A stretch of 64,000 nucleotides of DNA, taken from positions 2,232,001-2,296,000 of the forward strand of contig NZ_CP096019.1 of the NCBI RefSeq assembly GCF_023115355.1, read 5' to 3'. Shown here piece by piece: positions 1 to 9,200 of the stretch. Both the position numbers and the translations under genes were made by a program. Each line of letters opens with the position of its first letter. Position 1 is the stretch's first letter. The notes under the pieces were generated by a model. It worked only from the letters and a program-made list of their open reading frames with translations, was not told where the DNA came from and did no database searches. The stretch is from Halocatena salina. Lineage in GTDB: Archaea > Halobacteriota > Halobacteria > Halobacteriales > Haloarculaceae.

Positions 1-324
1 GGAGACGGCGATATAGTCGACAGCACCTGCCGCCATCGCCTTGCTGGCGATCTGCTCGTTCCCCGAAGCAGTGCATACGACGATCGGCGTGGTCGTCTCC
101 ACTGCTTGGAGCAAGTCGATTCCCGTTCCGTCGGCGAGTTCATATCCGGTCAGGACACAGTCGAAGGTGGCAACGGAGCGTTCTCTCGTCGCTTCGATCG
201 TCCGCAGACGCCGAATTGACGCGTCAGTGACGGCCGTGAGCGTCGCCGCGAGATCATCCATCCACTCGGCTGTTCCAACCACTACCACGTCTGTCGTCGG
301 TAGGGTAGTCGTCGAGGACGCCAT
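1..324 (-). CDS. Receiver-like (pseudo-receiver) protein, cut by window edge
   Basis: The first 108 codons of a gene that continues beyond the left edge. Reading from ATG at 324, the protein has the alternating pattern of a response-regulator receiver domain: a VVVVGTAEW first strand, then FDCVLTGYEL, then TTPIVVCTASG, then AAGAVDYIAVS. The usual phosphoacceptor aspartate in the third strand (normally DCVVSDY in haloarchaeal receivers) is a glycine here, the acidic pair after strand one is absent, and the lysine usually found after DYI appears to be valine. It therefore looks like a pseudo-receiver that cannot be phosphorylated. Whatever output domain (PAS, HTH or kinase) follows is outside the window. 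It is divergent from the glycosyltransferase gene starting at 460. Confidence 0.75.
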   Translation of the reverse strand, partial: MASSTTTLPTTDVVVVGTAEWMDDLAATLTAVTDASIRRLRTIEATRERSVATFDCVLTGYELADGTGIDLLQAVETTTPIVVCTASGNEQIASKAMAAGAVDYIAVS

Positions 325-459
325 CTGGTCGATACTTACCTCTCCGTGTGGGTCAATCTACTGGAGACGCGGTGACCGAACGAGCGTGGTCGTCCCGCCT
401 CGAAGGCTCACGGTTGCGAGTCGGTAGCCATTTTTATTCGGGATCGCGTTGCTGGGATC

Positions 460-1512
460 GTGCGCGTTCTCAATCACCTTGAACTGGAATCCCGCCTCGA
501 TCGGAGCGGTATCGAAACGTCCGTTAGCCACCAGCGCGCCGCGCTCGCACGAACGGACGTGTCGGTCGTCACGTCGCCGTGGAACGGGGGATCGATCCCG
601 CGGGCGCTCGAACGCACAGTCGACGGTGATGGGCCGATCGCGTCGATCGATTTGGCACACTGTAACATGATCGGACCGGGATCGGTGGCGATCGCTCGAT
701 ACGCTCGCCACGAGGACGTACCGTTAGTCCTCCATGCCCACGTCACCCGTGAGGATTTCGCCGAAAGCTTTCGTGGATCGACGGCGATCGGACCGGCGCT
801 CGAACGGTATCTCCGGTGGTTCTATTCCCAGGCCGATCTCGTTCTCTGTCCGAGCCAGTACACAAAGGGGGTGCTCGAATCCTACCCAGTCGATGCCCCG
901 ATCCGTCCGATCACGAACGGAATCGACATCGATGCCTTATCGGGCTTTTCTTCGCTGCGATCGACGTATCGACAGCGGTACGATCTCGACGGGATGGTCG
1001 TGTTCGCACTCGGGAGCGTGTTCGAACGGAAGGGGGTGACGACGTTCTGTGAACTCGCCCAAGCGACAGACCACGAGTTCGCGTGGTTTGGTACCTACGA
1101 CACGGGACCACAGGCCTCGACGACGGTGCGTCGATGGACGAGCGACCCGCCTGAAAACGTCACCTTCACCGGCTGGATCGACGACAAGCGCGGCGCGTTC
1201 GCGGCCGGAGACGTGTATCTGTTTCCCGCGAAGGTCGAAAACCAAGGACTCGTGGTACTCGAAGCGATGGCGTGTGGAAAGCCGGTCGTCCTACGGGACA
1301 TCCCCGTCTTCGAGGAGTATTACACCCACGGCGAGGACTGTCTCATGTGCGATACGATTGATGAGTTCCGGGATGCACTCACGGAACTCGCATCGGATCC
1401 GGAACTCCGTGACCGACTCGGTGAGAACGCGAGAGAGACCGCCCGCGAGCACAGCCTCGATCGAGTCTCCGAAGAGTTGCTCGATGCCTACCAAGAAGTC
1501 ACAACCGTTTAG
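460..1512 (+). CDS. Family 4 glycosyltransferase
   Basis: A 350-residue cytoplasmic GT-B glycosyltransferase starting at GTG. The C-terminal half has the GT4 hallmarks: an ITNGID turn near residue 152, and the donor-binding E-x7-E segment (ENQGLVVLE) followed by AMACGKPVV near residue 270. The N-terminal half is shorter than usual and lacks the glycine-rich GGxER opening, so a start further upstream cannot be ruled out, but no in-frame ATG is visible. The next gene, also a GT4, begins 26 nt downstream, so the two are probably co-transcribed and act on the same glycolipid or surface glycan. Donor and acceptor cannot be told from sequence. Confidence 0.85.
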   Translation: MRVLNHLELESRLDRSGIETSVSHQRAALARTDVSVVTSPWNGGSIPRALERTVDGDGPIASIDLAHCNMIGPGSVAIARYARHEDVPLVLHAHVTREDFAESFRGSTAIGPALERYLRWFYSQADLVLCPSQYTKGVLESYPVDAPIRPITNGIDIDALSGFSSLRSTYRQRYDLDGMVVFALGSVFERKGVTTFCELAQATDHEFAWFGTYDTGPQASTTVRRWTSDPPENVTFTGWIDDKRGAFAAGDVYLFPAKVENQGLVVLEAMACGKPVVLRDIPVFEEYYTHGEDCLMCDTIDEFRDALTELASDPELRDRLGENARETAREHSLDRVSEELLDAYQEVTTV

Positions 1513-1538
1513 CCATTCCCCCGATTCTGAACGACCAG

Positions 1539-2648
1539 ATGCGCCCAACGGTCGCAGCGTTCACAGATACGTATCTCCCAACAGTCAATGGAGTAACGTA
1601 TACGGTCAAGACGTGGCGCGACCACTGGCACCGCCGTGGTGGTCGGATGGAGATCGTGTATCCAAAGAGTGACCACACACCCCAGTCAGGCGAACACCCC
1701 GTTTCAAGCGTTCCGTTTCCGTTTTACGAAGGGTTTCGAATGGGGTTTCCTCGAATTCCCGATGCGGTTCGTAAATCGGATATCGACATCGTTCACGCAC
1801 ACACGCCGTTCGGTGTGGGCCTCAGCGGACTTCGGGTAGCAAACCGCGCGGATCTCCCGGTCGTCATGTCCTATCACACGCCAGCCGAAGAGTACGCCAC
1901 CTATCTCACCGGTGCGCTCTCGGGGCGGCTCGTCAGCGTGGCGACCGCGTACGAGGAATGGTTTCTCGACCGTGCAGATCACATCATCGTGCCCAGCGAG
2001 AGTACTCGTGACCGACTCGACAGCCGTGTCGAGAAACCGATCACGACTGTTCCCAACGGGATCGACACCGAACGGTTCGCTCCGGTCGATACCGAGGCGT
2101 TCCGCGACCGATTCGGGCTTCCCGATGGGCCGCTGGTCGGGTACACTGGACGACACGGTTACGAAAAGCGGTTGGATGACATCCTCGATGCGACTGCAGG
2201 ACTCGACGTCACTGTCGTGTTCGGCGGTGACGGTCCTGCCCGGTCACAGCTCGAAGCACGAGCGGCGACTGTCGACACTGACGTTCGGTTTCTCGGGTTT
2301 CTCGACCGCGCGGATCTCCCGGCGTTTTACTCGGCGCTCGACGTGTTCGCGTTCCCGAGTCCGGTCGAAACGGAGGGTCTCGTCGCGCTCGAAGCCAACG
2401 CGTGTGGAACGCCAGTTGTCGCCATCAATGCCGGTGCACTTGCCGAAACGATCACGGCAGGCGAAACCGGATACCATTTCGATCCGGAAGATATCGAGGG
2501 CTTCAAGCAGGCGATCCAGCGAGCGTTGCGAGAGCACGAATCGCTCGTCGAGTCCTGTCTCGATCGACGGGAAACGATCAGCGTAGAACACTCCCTCGAT
2601 CAACTGGAAACGGTGTATGAGAGCGTCAATGAGGAGAGAGAACAGTAG
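1539..2648 (+). CDS. Family 4 glycosyltransferase
   Basis: A 369-residue GT4 enzyme. The N-terminus reads FTDTYLPTVNGVTYTVKTW, the classic acceptor-domain opening of GT4 lipid glycosyltransferases. VHAHTPFG and MSYHTP follow, then VPNGIDTERF near residue 170, and the E-x7-E motif ETEGLVALE with NACGTPVV near residue 285. It is full length for the family. Resemblance to glycosyltransferases that add sugars to diacylglycerol or phosphatidylinositol-type lipids is plausible for this opening, but that substrate is inference. It follows the 460-1512 gene closely and ends just before an oligo-T stretch. Confidence 0.9.
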   Translation: MRPTVAAFTDTYLPTVNGVTYTVKTWRDHWHRRGGRMEIVYPKSDHTPQSGEHPVSSVPFPFYEGFRMGFPRIPDAVRKSDIDIVHAHTPFGVGLSGLRVANRADLPVVMSYHTPAEEYATYLTGALSGRLVSVATAYEEWFLDRADHIIVPSESTRDRLDSRVEKPITTVPNGIDTERFAPVDTEAFRDRFGLPDGPLVGYTGRHGYEKRLDDILDATAGLDVTVVFGGDGPARSQLEARAATVDTDVRFLGFLDRADLPAFYSALDVFAFPSPVETEGLVALEANACGTPVVAINAGALAETITAGETGYHFDPEDIEGFKQAIQRALREHESLVESCLDRRETISVEHSLDQLETVYESVNEEREQ

Positions 2649-2678
2649 TTCCAGCGAGTGAAGTGGAAGGTGGGATCA

Positions 2679-2690
2679 CAGTGCTTTTTT
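2679..2690 (+). terminator. Possible oligo-T terminator
   Basis: A run of six T residues (2685-2690) follows the two-gene glycosyltransferase unit and precedes purM by 25 nt. Archaeal RNA polymerase terminates at short U-tracts without needing a hairpin, so this is a plausible stop site. The tract is short and the call rests on position only. Confidence 0.35.
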
Positions 2691-2715
2691 CGGTGCTCCT
2701 CTCTCACTCAGCCAT

Positions 2716-3729
2716 ATGGCTGAGGATGAGGGGATGACGTATTCGGACGCTGGCGTGGACATCGCCGACAGCGAGGCGGCCACGGCGGCGTTGCTCGGTG
2801 CTGTCGGAGAGCACAGCGACCAGGAGGGCGACAGCGATTATGCGGGGCTGATCGACATCGGGGAGCGGTATTTAGCTTTAGCGACCGACGGTGTCGGGAC
2901 GAAACTGCTCGTCGCGGAGGCGGTAGACGATTATTCGACGGTCGGCATCGACTGTATCGCGATGAACGCGAACGATCTCGTGGCAGCGGGCATCGAACCG
3001 GTTGCGTTCGTGGATTATCTCGCCATCGACGAACCGGACGATGCGACGGCCGAACAGATCGGGACGGGGTTGGCTGATGGAGCACGAACGGCAGGTATCG
3101 CACTCGTCGGCGGGGAAACCGCGGTGATGCCCGAGGTCGTCAGTGGACTCGATCTCGCTGGTACCTGTGCCGGTCTCGCGCCGAAAGGCGCGGTGTTTCC
3201 CGGCAACGCGAAGGCTGGTGACGCCCTCGTTGGCTTTCCGTCCGACGGCATCCATTCGAACGGGCTGACGCTCGCCCGGAAAGCCGTCACGAAGCAACAC
3301 GACTACGCCGACCCGTTCCCTGTCAGTGACGATCAGCGCACGATCGGCGAGACATTGTTGGAGCCGACGCGGATCTACACCGACCTCCTCGATCCGCTGT
3401 GGAACCACGACACCCACGCGGCTGCACACGTTACTGGTGGCGGCTGGACGAACCTTCCTCGGATGGGAGCATTCCGGTATGTCATCACTGATCCCTTCGA
3501 GTATCAACCGGTCTTCGAGTTCATCCAAACGGAAGGCAACGTCACCGACGAGGAAATGCACCGCACGTTCAACATGGGCACCGGGTTCGTCGCCGCACTC
3601 CCCTCTGATGACGCCGAATCGATCGTCAAGAACACCGACGGACGGATCATTGGCCGGGTCGAAAACACCGATACAGAAGCGGGACAGGTCGAGATTCGGG
3701 GGCTGACGCTACCCGAAAACAACTCCTGA
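2716..3729 (+). CDS. purM: Phosphoribosylformylglycinamidine cyclo-ligase (AIR synthetase)
   Basis: A 337-residue enzyme of de novo purine synthesis that closes the imidazole ring of AIR from FGAM and ATP. The family motifs are all visible: TYSDAGVDI at the N-terminus, LATDGVGTKLL near residue 55, DCIAMNANDL near 78, GGETAVMPEV near 133, SDGIHSNG near 176, THAAAHVTGGGW near 232, and FNMGTGF near 285. ATG at 2716 is used; an internal ATG at 2734 directly before TYSDAG is an alternative. The gene appears to stand alone, flanked by glycosyltransferases upstream and a convergent CBS regulator downstream. Confidence 0.96.
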   Translation: MAEDEGMTYSDAGVDIADSEAATAALLGAVGEHSDQEGDSDYAGLIDIGERYLALATDGVGTKLLVAEAVDDYSTVGIDCIAMNANDLVAAGIEPVAFVDYLAIDEPDDATAEQIGTGLADGARTAGIALVGGETAVMPEVVSGLDLAGTCAGLAPKGAVFPGNAKAGDALVGFPSDGIHSNGLTLARKAVTKQHDYADPFPVSDDQRTIGETLLEPTRIYTDLLDPLWNHDTHAAAHVTGGGWTNLPRMGAFRYVITDPFEYQPVFEFIQTEGNVTDEEMHRTFNMGTGFVAALPSDDAESIVKNTDGRIIGRVENTDTEAGQVEIRGLTLPENNS

Positions 3730-3751
3730 TTCAACAGAGGCCACCCCAGAC

Positions 3752-3798
3752 AGCCCGGGCTGCCACCCGTGAATATCACACCTGTGGTGTGTGAATTC
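3752..3798. promoter_or_regulatory. Paired inverted repeats between convergent genes
   Basis: The 158-nt gap between purM and the convergent CBS gene contains a perfect decamer palindrome AGCCCGGGCT (3752-3761) and a second inverted repeat, CACACC-tgt-GGTGTG (3777-3791), flanked by GAAT and ATTC. It may act as a bidirectional terminator or transcript-end structure. No U-tract follows directly, so the function is a guess. Confidence 0.3.
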
Positions 3799-3887
3799 AT
3801 CGCAGTAGTGAGCCGAGAGACATCGGGAGCGTGCAGCATCAAATCGATTCCCCGTCCTCAGCAGAACGGTAGTGGCACGCAAACCGA

Positions 3888-4433
3888 CTACGACATATGG
3901 ACAGCTACGTCGGCTTCGGTGATGATGCCGGCCATCTCGCCGTTATCGATGACGATGATCGCGTCGTGGTGGTTGAGGTGCGTGTCGATCTCGTTGAGCG
4001 TCGCGTCGGTCGTGACGGTCGTGATCGACTCGCGCATCACGTCCGCGATCGGAAGGTCGCCGGGCGAAGCATCATCATTGATGCGTCGGATGTCGCTGTT
4101 GCTGACGATACCGACCGGGTAGCCGTCACGGATTACAGGGAGCTGTGAATAGCCCTCCTCGCTCATCCGTTCGATCGACTCCCGGACGCTGTCGTCGGGT
4201 GCGATCCCGACCACCGGGCTGTGCATGATGTCTTCTGCTCGGCGGAGCGATCCCCCTGCCTCGTTGAGGGCCGTGACGATCCGTCCGAGCGTCGAAAGCC
4301 GGGGATCGACATCACCCCCCTCGATGCGAGCGATGAGCGGCTGGGAAACCTCCGCCATGTCGGCGAGTTCACTCTGTGTGAGATCCAACTCGTTACGGTG
4401 TTCTCGGAGGTCCTCCGGCGTCGGAAGTTCCAT
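3888..4433 (-). CDS. HTH (Xre) plus CBS-pair regulator
   Basis: A predicted transcription regulator of about 181 residues. The N-terminus carries an Xre/Cro-type helix-turn-helix (LDLTQSELADMAEVSQPLIARIE, residues about 17-40), followed by two CBS domains beginning near residue 68 (DIMHSPVVGIAPDDSVRE) and near 130 (VMRESITTVTTDATL). Tandem CBS domains usually bind adenosyl ligands, so this may be a ligand-sensing DNA-binding protein. ATG at 4433 is chosen over the in-frame upstream ATG at 4448 because the protein then opens MELPTPEDL, the usual family start, and a TATA-like GTATAAC lies about 23 nt upstream, which fits a leaderless transcript. It is convergent with purM. Confidence 0.85.
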   Translation of the reverse strand: MELPTPEDLREHRNELDLTQSELADMAEVSQPLIARIEGGDVDPRLSTLGRIVTALNEAGGSLRRAEDIMHSPVVGIAPDDSVRESIERMSEEGYSQLPVIRDGYPVGIVSNSDIRRINDDASPGDLPIADVMRESITTVTTDATLNEIDTHLNHHDAIIVIDNGEMAGIITEADVAVHMS

Positions 4434-4486
4434 ATCCGAGATAACCAATAGTTATACAAAAGTGTTGTCGATGGGATGGAGTCGTC

Positions 4487-4855
4487 TCATTGGGTGTCTT
4501 CCTCGGTATCCGACTCTAGTTCGACGGAATGGATCACTTTGAGCGGGACGTTTCTGAGCGCACCGCCGATCTCGCTCTTTGCAACGCGCTGTGCGTGCTG
4601 TTTGCTATCGACGTTGAACACGTCCATTTCGAGGACCAGTCCCACGAGTGCGGTGTCGGCAGCGATGTACGCCGAATCGAACGGCTCACCGCACACCGGA
4701 CACTCCGTCGCGCCGATCTCCACTTCCACGTAATCCATATCGGTTTCGTTGAGACGCTTTCCAGCCTCACTGACTGCCACACCGATCGCGTCGTCGATAC
4801 TTTCCACGTCTCGTACGAGCCACGCTGCCTCGACAGCGACGAGATAGTTGCTCAT
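4487..4855 (-). CDS. UPF0212 (DUF555) family protein
   Basis: A 122-residue protein of the archaeal UPF0212/DUF555 family, of unknown function. It opens MSNYLVAVEAAWLVRDVES, typical of the family, and has one CxxC knuckle (CPVCGEPFDSAYI, near residue 53), suggesting a metal site or a disulfide. The C-terminus is acidic. It sits behind the HTH-CBS gene on the same strand but is separated by 53 nt with a TATA-like box between, so they are probably independent units. Confidence 0.85.
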   Translation of the reverse strand: MSNYLVAVEAAWLVRDVESIDDAIGVAVSEAGKRLNETDMDYVEVEIGATECPVCGEPFDSAYIAADTALVGLVLEMDVFNVDSKQHAQRVAKSEIGGALRNVPLKVIHSVELESDTEEDTQ

Positions 4856-5268
4856 GCCCCCGCTTAGAATTCGACCGTATCGATCTTTGTGGTTCGATAT
4901 TGTGATTTTATTCTGATTGGATGGGGGATATTGGCTATTATTCTAAATGAGTATATATGTAAACAACATTAATGAGGTAATGATCTAGCGAATATTCATA
5001 TGTAATACCATTATTTTGGTTAGTAATAGATAGTAAAACGCTTACACCCGGTAATAACGGGCAAGCGCGCGCACGTCACACCGATGAAGCGCATACGTTA
5101 TTTCGATCAGTTCTGTCGCTCTCGTGGTTCATCCACGATTGATTCGGTCGTGTCGAAGACGTTGGATCCCCGATCCGTTCGGGCATATCCATCCGGAAAC
5201 CGCACGACGGCAGCCTGTTGGAGGGCGCAGAAACGACGAAACGTATATATACGGGCAATCGGCTTCCG
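4856..5268. other. AT-rich intergenic stretch, no supported gene
   Basis: A 413-nt gap between divergent genes. Positions about 4895-5045 are strikingly AT-rich for this genome, which fits a promoter or spacer region or horizontally acquired DNA. The GC-rich part (5107-5240) has a minus-strand open stretch ending VDEPRERQN that could be a small protein starting at a GTG near 5205, but nothing confirms it. Confidence 0.5.
5243..5250 (+). promoter_or_regulatory. TATA box for the small membrane protein gene
   Basis: The sequence ACGTATATATACG contains a near-perfect archaeal TATA box centred about 23 nt before the ATG at 5269. This spacing places the transcription start at or next to the ATG, so the mRNA is probably leaderless, and it fixes the start codon of the downstream gene. 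Confidence 0.65.
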
Positions 5269-5442
5269 ATGGATGAGGACATGTTCGAATGGTTTCGGTC
5301 GAAGGTCCTGTTTGCACTGTATCAAGCACTCATCGTTGCGGGTATCCTGCTGTTGCCAGTGGGGGTGCTCGCTCAGGCGGTCGGAATTCCGTTCCCGTTC
5401 CATCGGGCGCTCGGTCGGGTAGCTCCATCCCACGAGGAGTAG
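5269..5442 (+). CDS. Small single-pass membrane protein
   Basis: A 57-residue protein of unknown function starting MDEDMFEWFRSKVL. Residues about 13-36 (ALYQALIVAGILLLPVGVLAQAV) form one strong transmembrane helix, and the remainder is short and soluble. It lies 50 nt upstream of psmB on the same strand and may be co-transcribed with it. The start is chosen from the TATA spacing; ATG at 5281 is an alternative. No functional motif is visible, so no role is proposed. Confidence 0.6.
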   Translation: MDEDMFEWFRSKVLFALYQALIVAGILLLPVGVLAQAVGIPFPFHRALGRVAPSHEE

Positions 5443-5492
5443 CGGTGTTCGAAGGGGTGCTTTTATCAGCACACGGCGGGTACCTCGTGGTA

Positions 5493-6224
5493 ATGCGCGA
5501 ACAACAGTTCACACAGGGCGTGGGGCGTGGATCGATCCATGACCGGCGTGATTACGAACCGCCGATCTACGAGCCGGAACTCGGCTCGCTGCCGGACGTT
5601 TCGGAGGCAGATGTAGAGAAGGTCAACAAGACGGGAACGACCACCATCGGTATCACGGCCACGGACGGCGTCGTCATCGCGACTGACATGCGTGCCAGTC
5701 TCGGTGGTCGGTTCGTATCGAACAAGAACGTCCAGAAGGTCGAACAGATCCATCCTCAGGCTGCGATGACACTCGTCGGCAGCGTTGGCGGTGCCCAGTC
5801 GTTCATCCGCAATATTCGTGCGGAAGTGAACCTGTACGAAGTGCGCCGTGACGAAGAGATGTCGATTCACGCCCTCTCGACCATCGCGGGCAACTACGCG
5901 CGCGGCGGTCCGTTTTTCGCTATCAATCCCGTCCTCGGTGGCATCGACGATGAGGGCACACACGTCTACTCCATCGATCCTGCCGGTGGCGTGATGGAAG
6001 ACGACTACACGGTCACTGGTTCCGGACTCACTGTGGCGTACGGCACACTCGAACGGGAGTACAGCGACGATCTCTCCGTCGAGGAGGCCAAATCGGTCGC
6101 TGCGAGCGGTATCAAGGCTGCAGTCGAGCGTGACACCGGCTCAGGTAACGGCGTTTTCCTCGCCGAAATCTCCGAGGAGGGCGTTACGATCCAGGGCCAC
6201 AAAGAGTTCAACGACGTCCTGTAA
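5493..6224 (+). CDS. psmB: Proteasome subunit beta
   Basis: A 243-residue catalytic subunit of the archaeal 20S proteasome. After an N-terminal propeptide of about 48 residues the sequence KTG-TTTIGIT gives the autocatalytic cleavage site, with Thr49 becoming the N-terminal nucleophile. The catalytic Asp (VIATDMRAS) and the Lys in NKNVQKVEQI are present. The beta-fold motifs TLVGSVGGAQSF and YSIDPAGGV follow. ATG at 5493 is used because it gives the long charged propeptide seen in haloarchaeal PsmB; longer in-frame extensions run into the neighbouring small gene. The alpha subunit is not in this window. Confidence 0.95.
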   Translation: MREQQFTQGVGRGSIHDRRDYEPPIYEPELGSLPDVSEADVEKVNKTGTTTIGITATDGVVIATDMRASLGGRFVSNKNVQKVEQIHPQAAMTLVGSVGGAQSFIRNIRAEVNLYEVRRDEEMSIHALSTIAGNYARGGPFFAINPVLGGIDDEGTHVYSIDPAGGVMEDDYTVTGSGLTVAYGTLEREYSDDLSVEEAKSVAASGIKAAVERDTGSGNGVFLAEISEEGVTIQGHKEFNDVL

Positions 6225-6290
6225 CCCGATTCGGGCTGTTCTTACTTCTCGATTTTCGATTGTGAGCTGCGTCGTCGCGAGGGTGTTCGT

Positions 6291-9200
6291 TCACTCGGAC
6301 TCCGACGATCGGGCACTCAAGCGTTTCCGCGTCGCGTCGGTGTTGGGCATGATCGCTCGCATAGTGGTTGCTTTGAGAAACTCATCGTCAGTGTCGAGAA
6401 GCGGAACGAGCTGCTCGACCACGTCTGCCACAGCGTTGGGTGTCGCCTCGGCGATCGCAGCGATCGCGGCCACGGCATTTTTCTGTATTATCTGATCGTC
6501 AGTATCGAGCAGTGAGACGAGCGGATCGACGGCTGAAACCGCTGCGTTCGGCGCGTGTTTCGTGATCTCCATGATCGTCCGGACTGCAAGCTCCTGTGTG
6601 GTGCGGTCAGCGTCGAGGTGGCCCGCGAGCACGTCAACCGCGGGGGCTGCGGTGCCCGGTTGGGTCGTTGCGATCGCGGCGGTCGCCCGCGCGGCCTGTT
6701 TCTGGATGGAGTATTCGGTGTCATCGACGAGCGCCGCCAGTGAGCAGATTGGCGGCATCGTGTCACCAGCGGGGGCGAGAGCGATCGATTCGAGAGCGCT
6801 GACAGCGTGCGTTCGGACGTACGAACAGTCCGCAGTAAGACAGTGTTCGAGCGCGTCAGTGGCTGGTAACGCTGCTTCGGGATCGTGGTCTGCGATCCGG
6901 GCAATCGCGTACACCGCAGTCTTCCGGACGAGTTCCTCGTGGCTGTACAGAAAGGACACCAGAGCTTCGGTGGCCGGGACCGCTGCCGGTGGCAATCCTT
7001 TAGCGATCCATCCGATACCGATCACCGCTCCATGCTGGAGATAGACGTTGTCGTCTTCGAGCAGGTCGATGAGTTCGTCTACGGCGGGCACGGCGGATGT
7101 GGGCGATCCATACGCGATCAGCACGGTCGCCTGTACGGCCAGCTCTTTGATGTAAGGATCGTCGTTTCCTAACAGGGGAACGAGCGAGTCGATCGCGGTC
7201 CCCGCAGTCGTGGGCGCATCCTCTGCGATCACTGCCAACGCTGTCACCGCGATCTTTCGTCCGAGCGTCTCACCGGTGTCGAGCAACCGATCGAGGGTAG
7301 CGACGGCGTTTTCCCGCTCCGCCTCGAGATCCTGTTCACCGTCCGAATTCTCCGGGGGAATCGCGGCGATCGCGGTGAGCGCCTCCACTGTCGCCCGCTG
7401 GTCGCGTGTCTCATCGGCGCCAAATCTGGGGAGCAGTGAATCGATACCCGGAACCATCGTCGTCGGGAGGTGTTTGGCTATCAACACGACCGATCGAATC
7501 GCGGCCTTCTGGACGGGGACTTCCTCGGCGGTGAGGTGGGGAATGAGTGAGTCAACGACTGGGATCACGGCTTCGGGCATCGTGGTGGCGATTTCGGCGG
7601 TGGCGTACAGCGCGTTCTCCTTGAGCGTGATCGAGTCAGCCTCGTACAGATCGGCTAACGTGTCGATCGCCGGCACCACTTCGTCGGGAGCCGTGGTGGC
7701 GATCTCCGCGAGTGCGCGTACTGCACACTCTTGAATGTACTGCTGATCGGTCTCTCCAGTGATCTGTGACACGAGCCGATCAACCGCCTGAACTGCCGTC
7801 TCGGGATGCTCACCAGCCAGTTCCGCGAGCGCACACGCCCCGTTTCGTCGGATCGCTGCCTCGTCTGCGTCCAAACACATCGAAAGCGGTCCCACGGCAG
7901 GAGCCACTGCGGACGGCGATACGCAGGCCACCTCGGCCACGATGGTGGCAGTTTTCTTCCGGAGGGATGTCCACTCGCTGTCAAGAAACGGCACGAGCGG
8001 TTCGATCGCAGGAGCGACTGCTCCGGGGGATTCGAGGGCGACATCGCAGAGCGCACACACCGCCTTCCACTGGATGAGTCGCTCGTCACTGTCGAGCAGT
8101 TTGCCGAGCGATTCGACCGCCGGAACGACGGTTATCGGTGCCTCCTCGGCGACGCTAGCGATCACGCGTACCGCATTCGTTCGAACTGACTCCCGCTCGG
8201 CGTCGAGTAGCGGGATCACTGCTTGTGTAGCCGGGACTACCGCTTCGGGATCGTCGCCGCTGATTTCAGCCAGCGCACGCACGACCAGACCATCCACATC
8301 GTTGTCCTCGCCAAGCAGTGAGACGAGGGGTGTGACGGCGGGTGCTGCCGCCCGTGGGGACGAAGCAGCGACCACCATGATCGCTGCCGCCACGTACTTT
8401 TGTACCACTGGCCGATCCGAATCGAGGAGGAATAACAAGGGGTCGACCGCTGGCACAGCGGTGTCGGGCACGTCAGACGCGATCTCGACGATCGCGCGCA
8501 CCGCCAGCTTCCGCCCCACGGATTCGTCCGCGTTCAAAAGCGTCGTTAGCGCGTCGACCGCAGGAACCGCTGGTTGGGTTTCGCCTTGGGTGAGTGCTGC
8601 GATCGTGCGCGCGGCCTGCCCCCGGACGAACGACTCGTCGGTATCGAGCGGGGAAAGCAGTGACTCGATGACGGGTCCAACCGCCTCCGGCACGTTGCTC
8701 GTGATGACGATGACTGCACGGATGGCAGCTTTCTGGACGTTCGGCTCGTCGGCGTTAAGGAGAGAAAACAGCGAATCGGACGCCTCGGTGACGGCTGATG
8801 GCGACTCCTCGGCGACGGCGACGATCGTGTGTACCGCCGCGCTTTTGACGATCTGATCCTCGGCATCGAGCAACGGAACGACGTCTTCGACGGCAGGGAC
8901 GACCGCCGCAGGGGACGTTTCGGCGATCTCGCAGAGCGTGCACACTGCGATCTTCTGCCGATAGAAATCTTCGGTGAGAAACGGTGTGATCTCGTTGACC
9001 GCGGGCGCTACAGCTTCCGGTGTGGTGAGCGTGACTCCGGCGAGGATCTCCAAAGCGGCGTTTCGAGCGAACGAACTGTCGCTGTCGAGTAGGGGAACGA
9101 GATGATCGACGGCCGTTTGAGCCGCTGATGGCGCGTTTTCGACGAGAAGTTTGAGCGCGTACTCCGCTTGCACTCGCGTCATCTGTACGTCGCCTTCGAG

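Noticed and set aside
5107-5205. Possible minus-strand small gene ending VDEPRERQN upstream of the TATA box
   Set aside because: Composition is plausible, but the only start would be GTG and no promoter spacing or homologue can be seen from sequence alone.
7942-8856. 304-residue plus-strand frame inside the HEAT-repeat gene
   Set aside because: It is a shadow of the repeat gene in a GC-rich genome; its Ser/Thr/Arg-rich composition is unlike haloarchaeal proteins and it follows the 111-nt period of the real gene.
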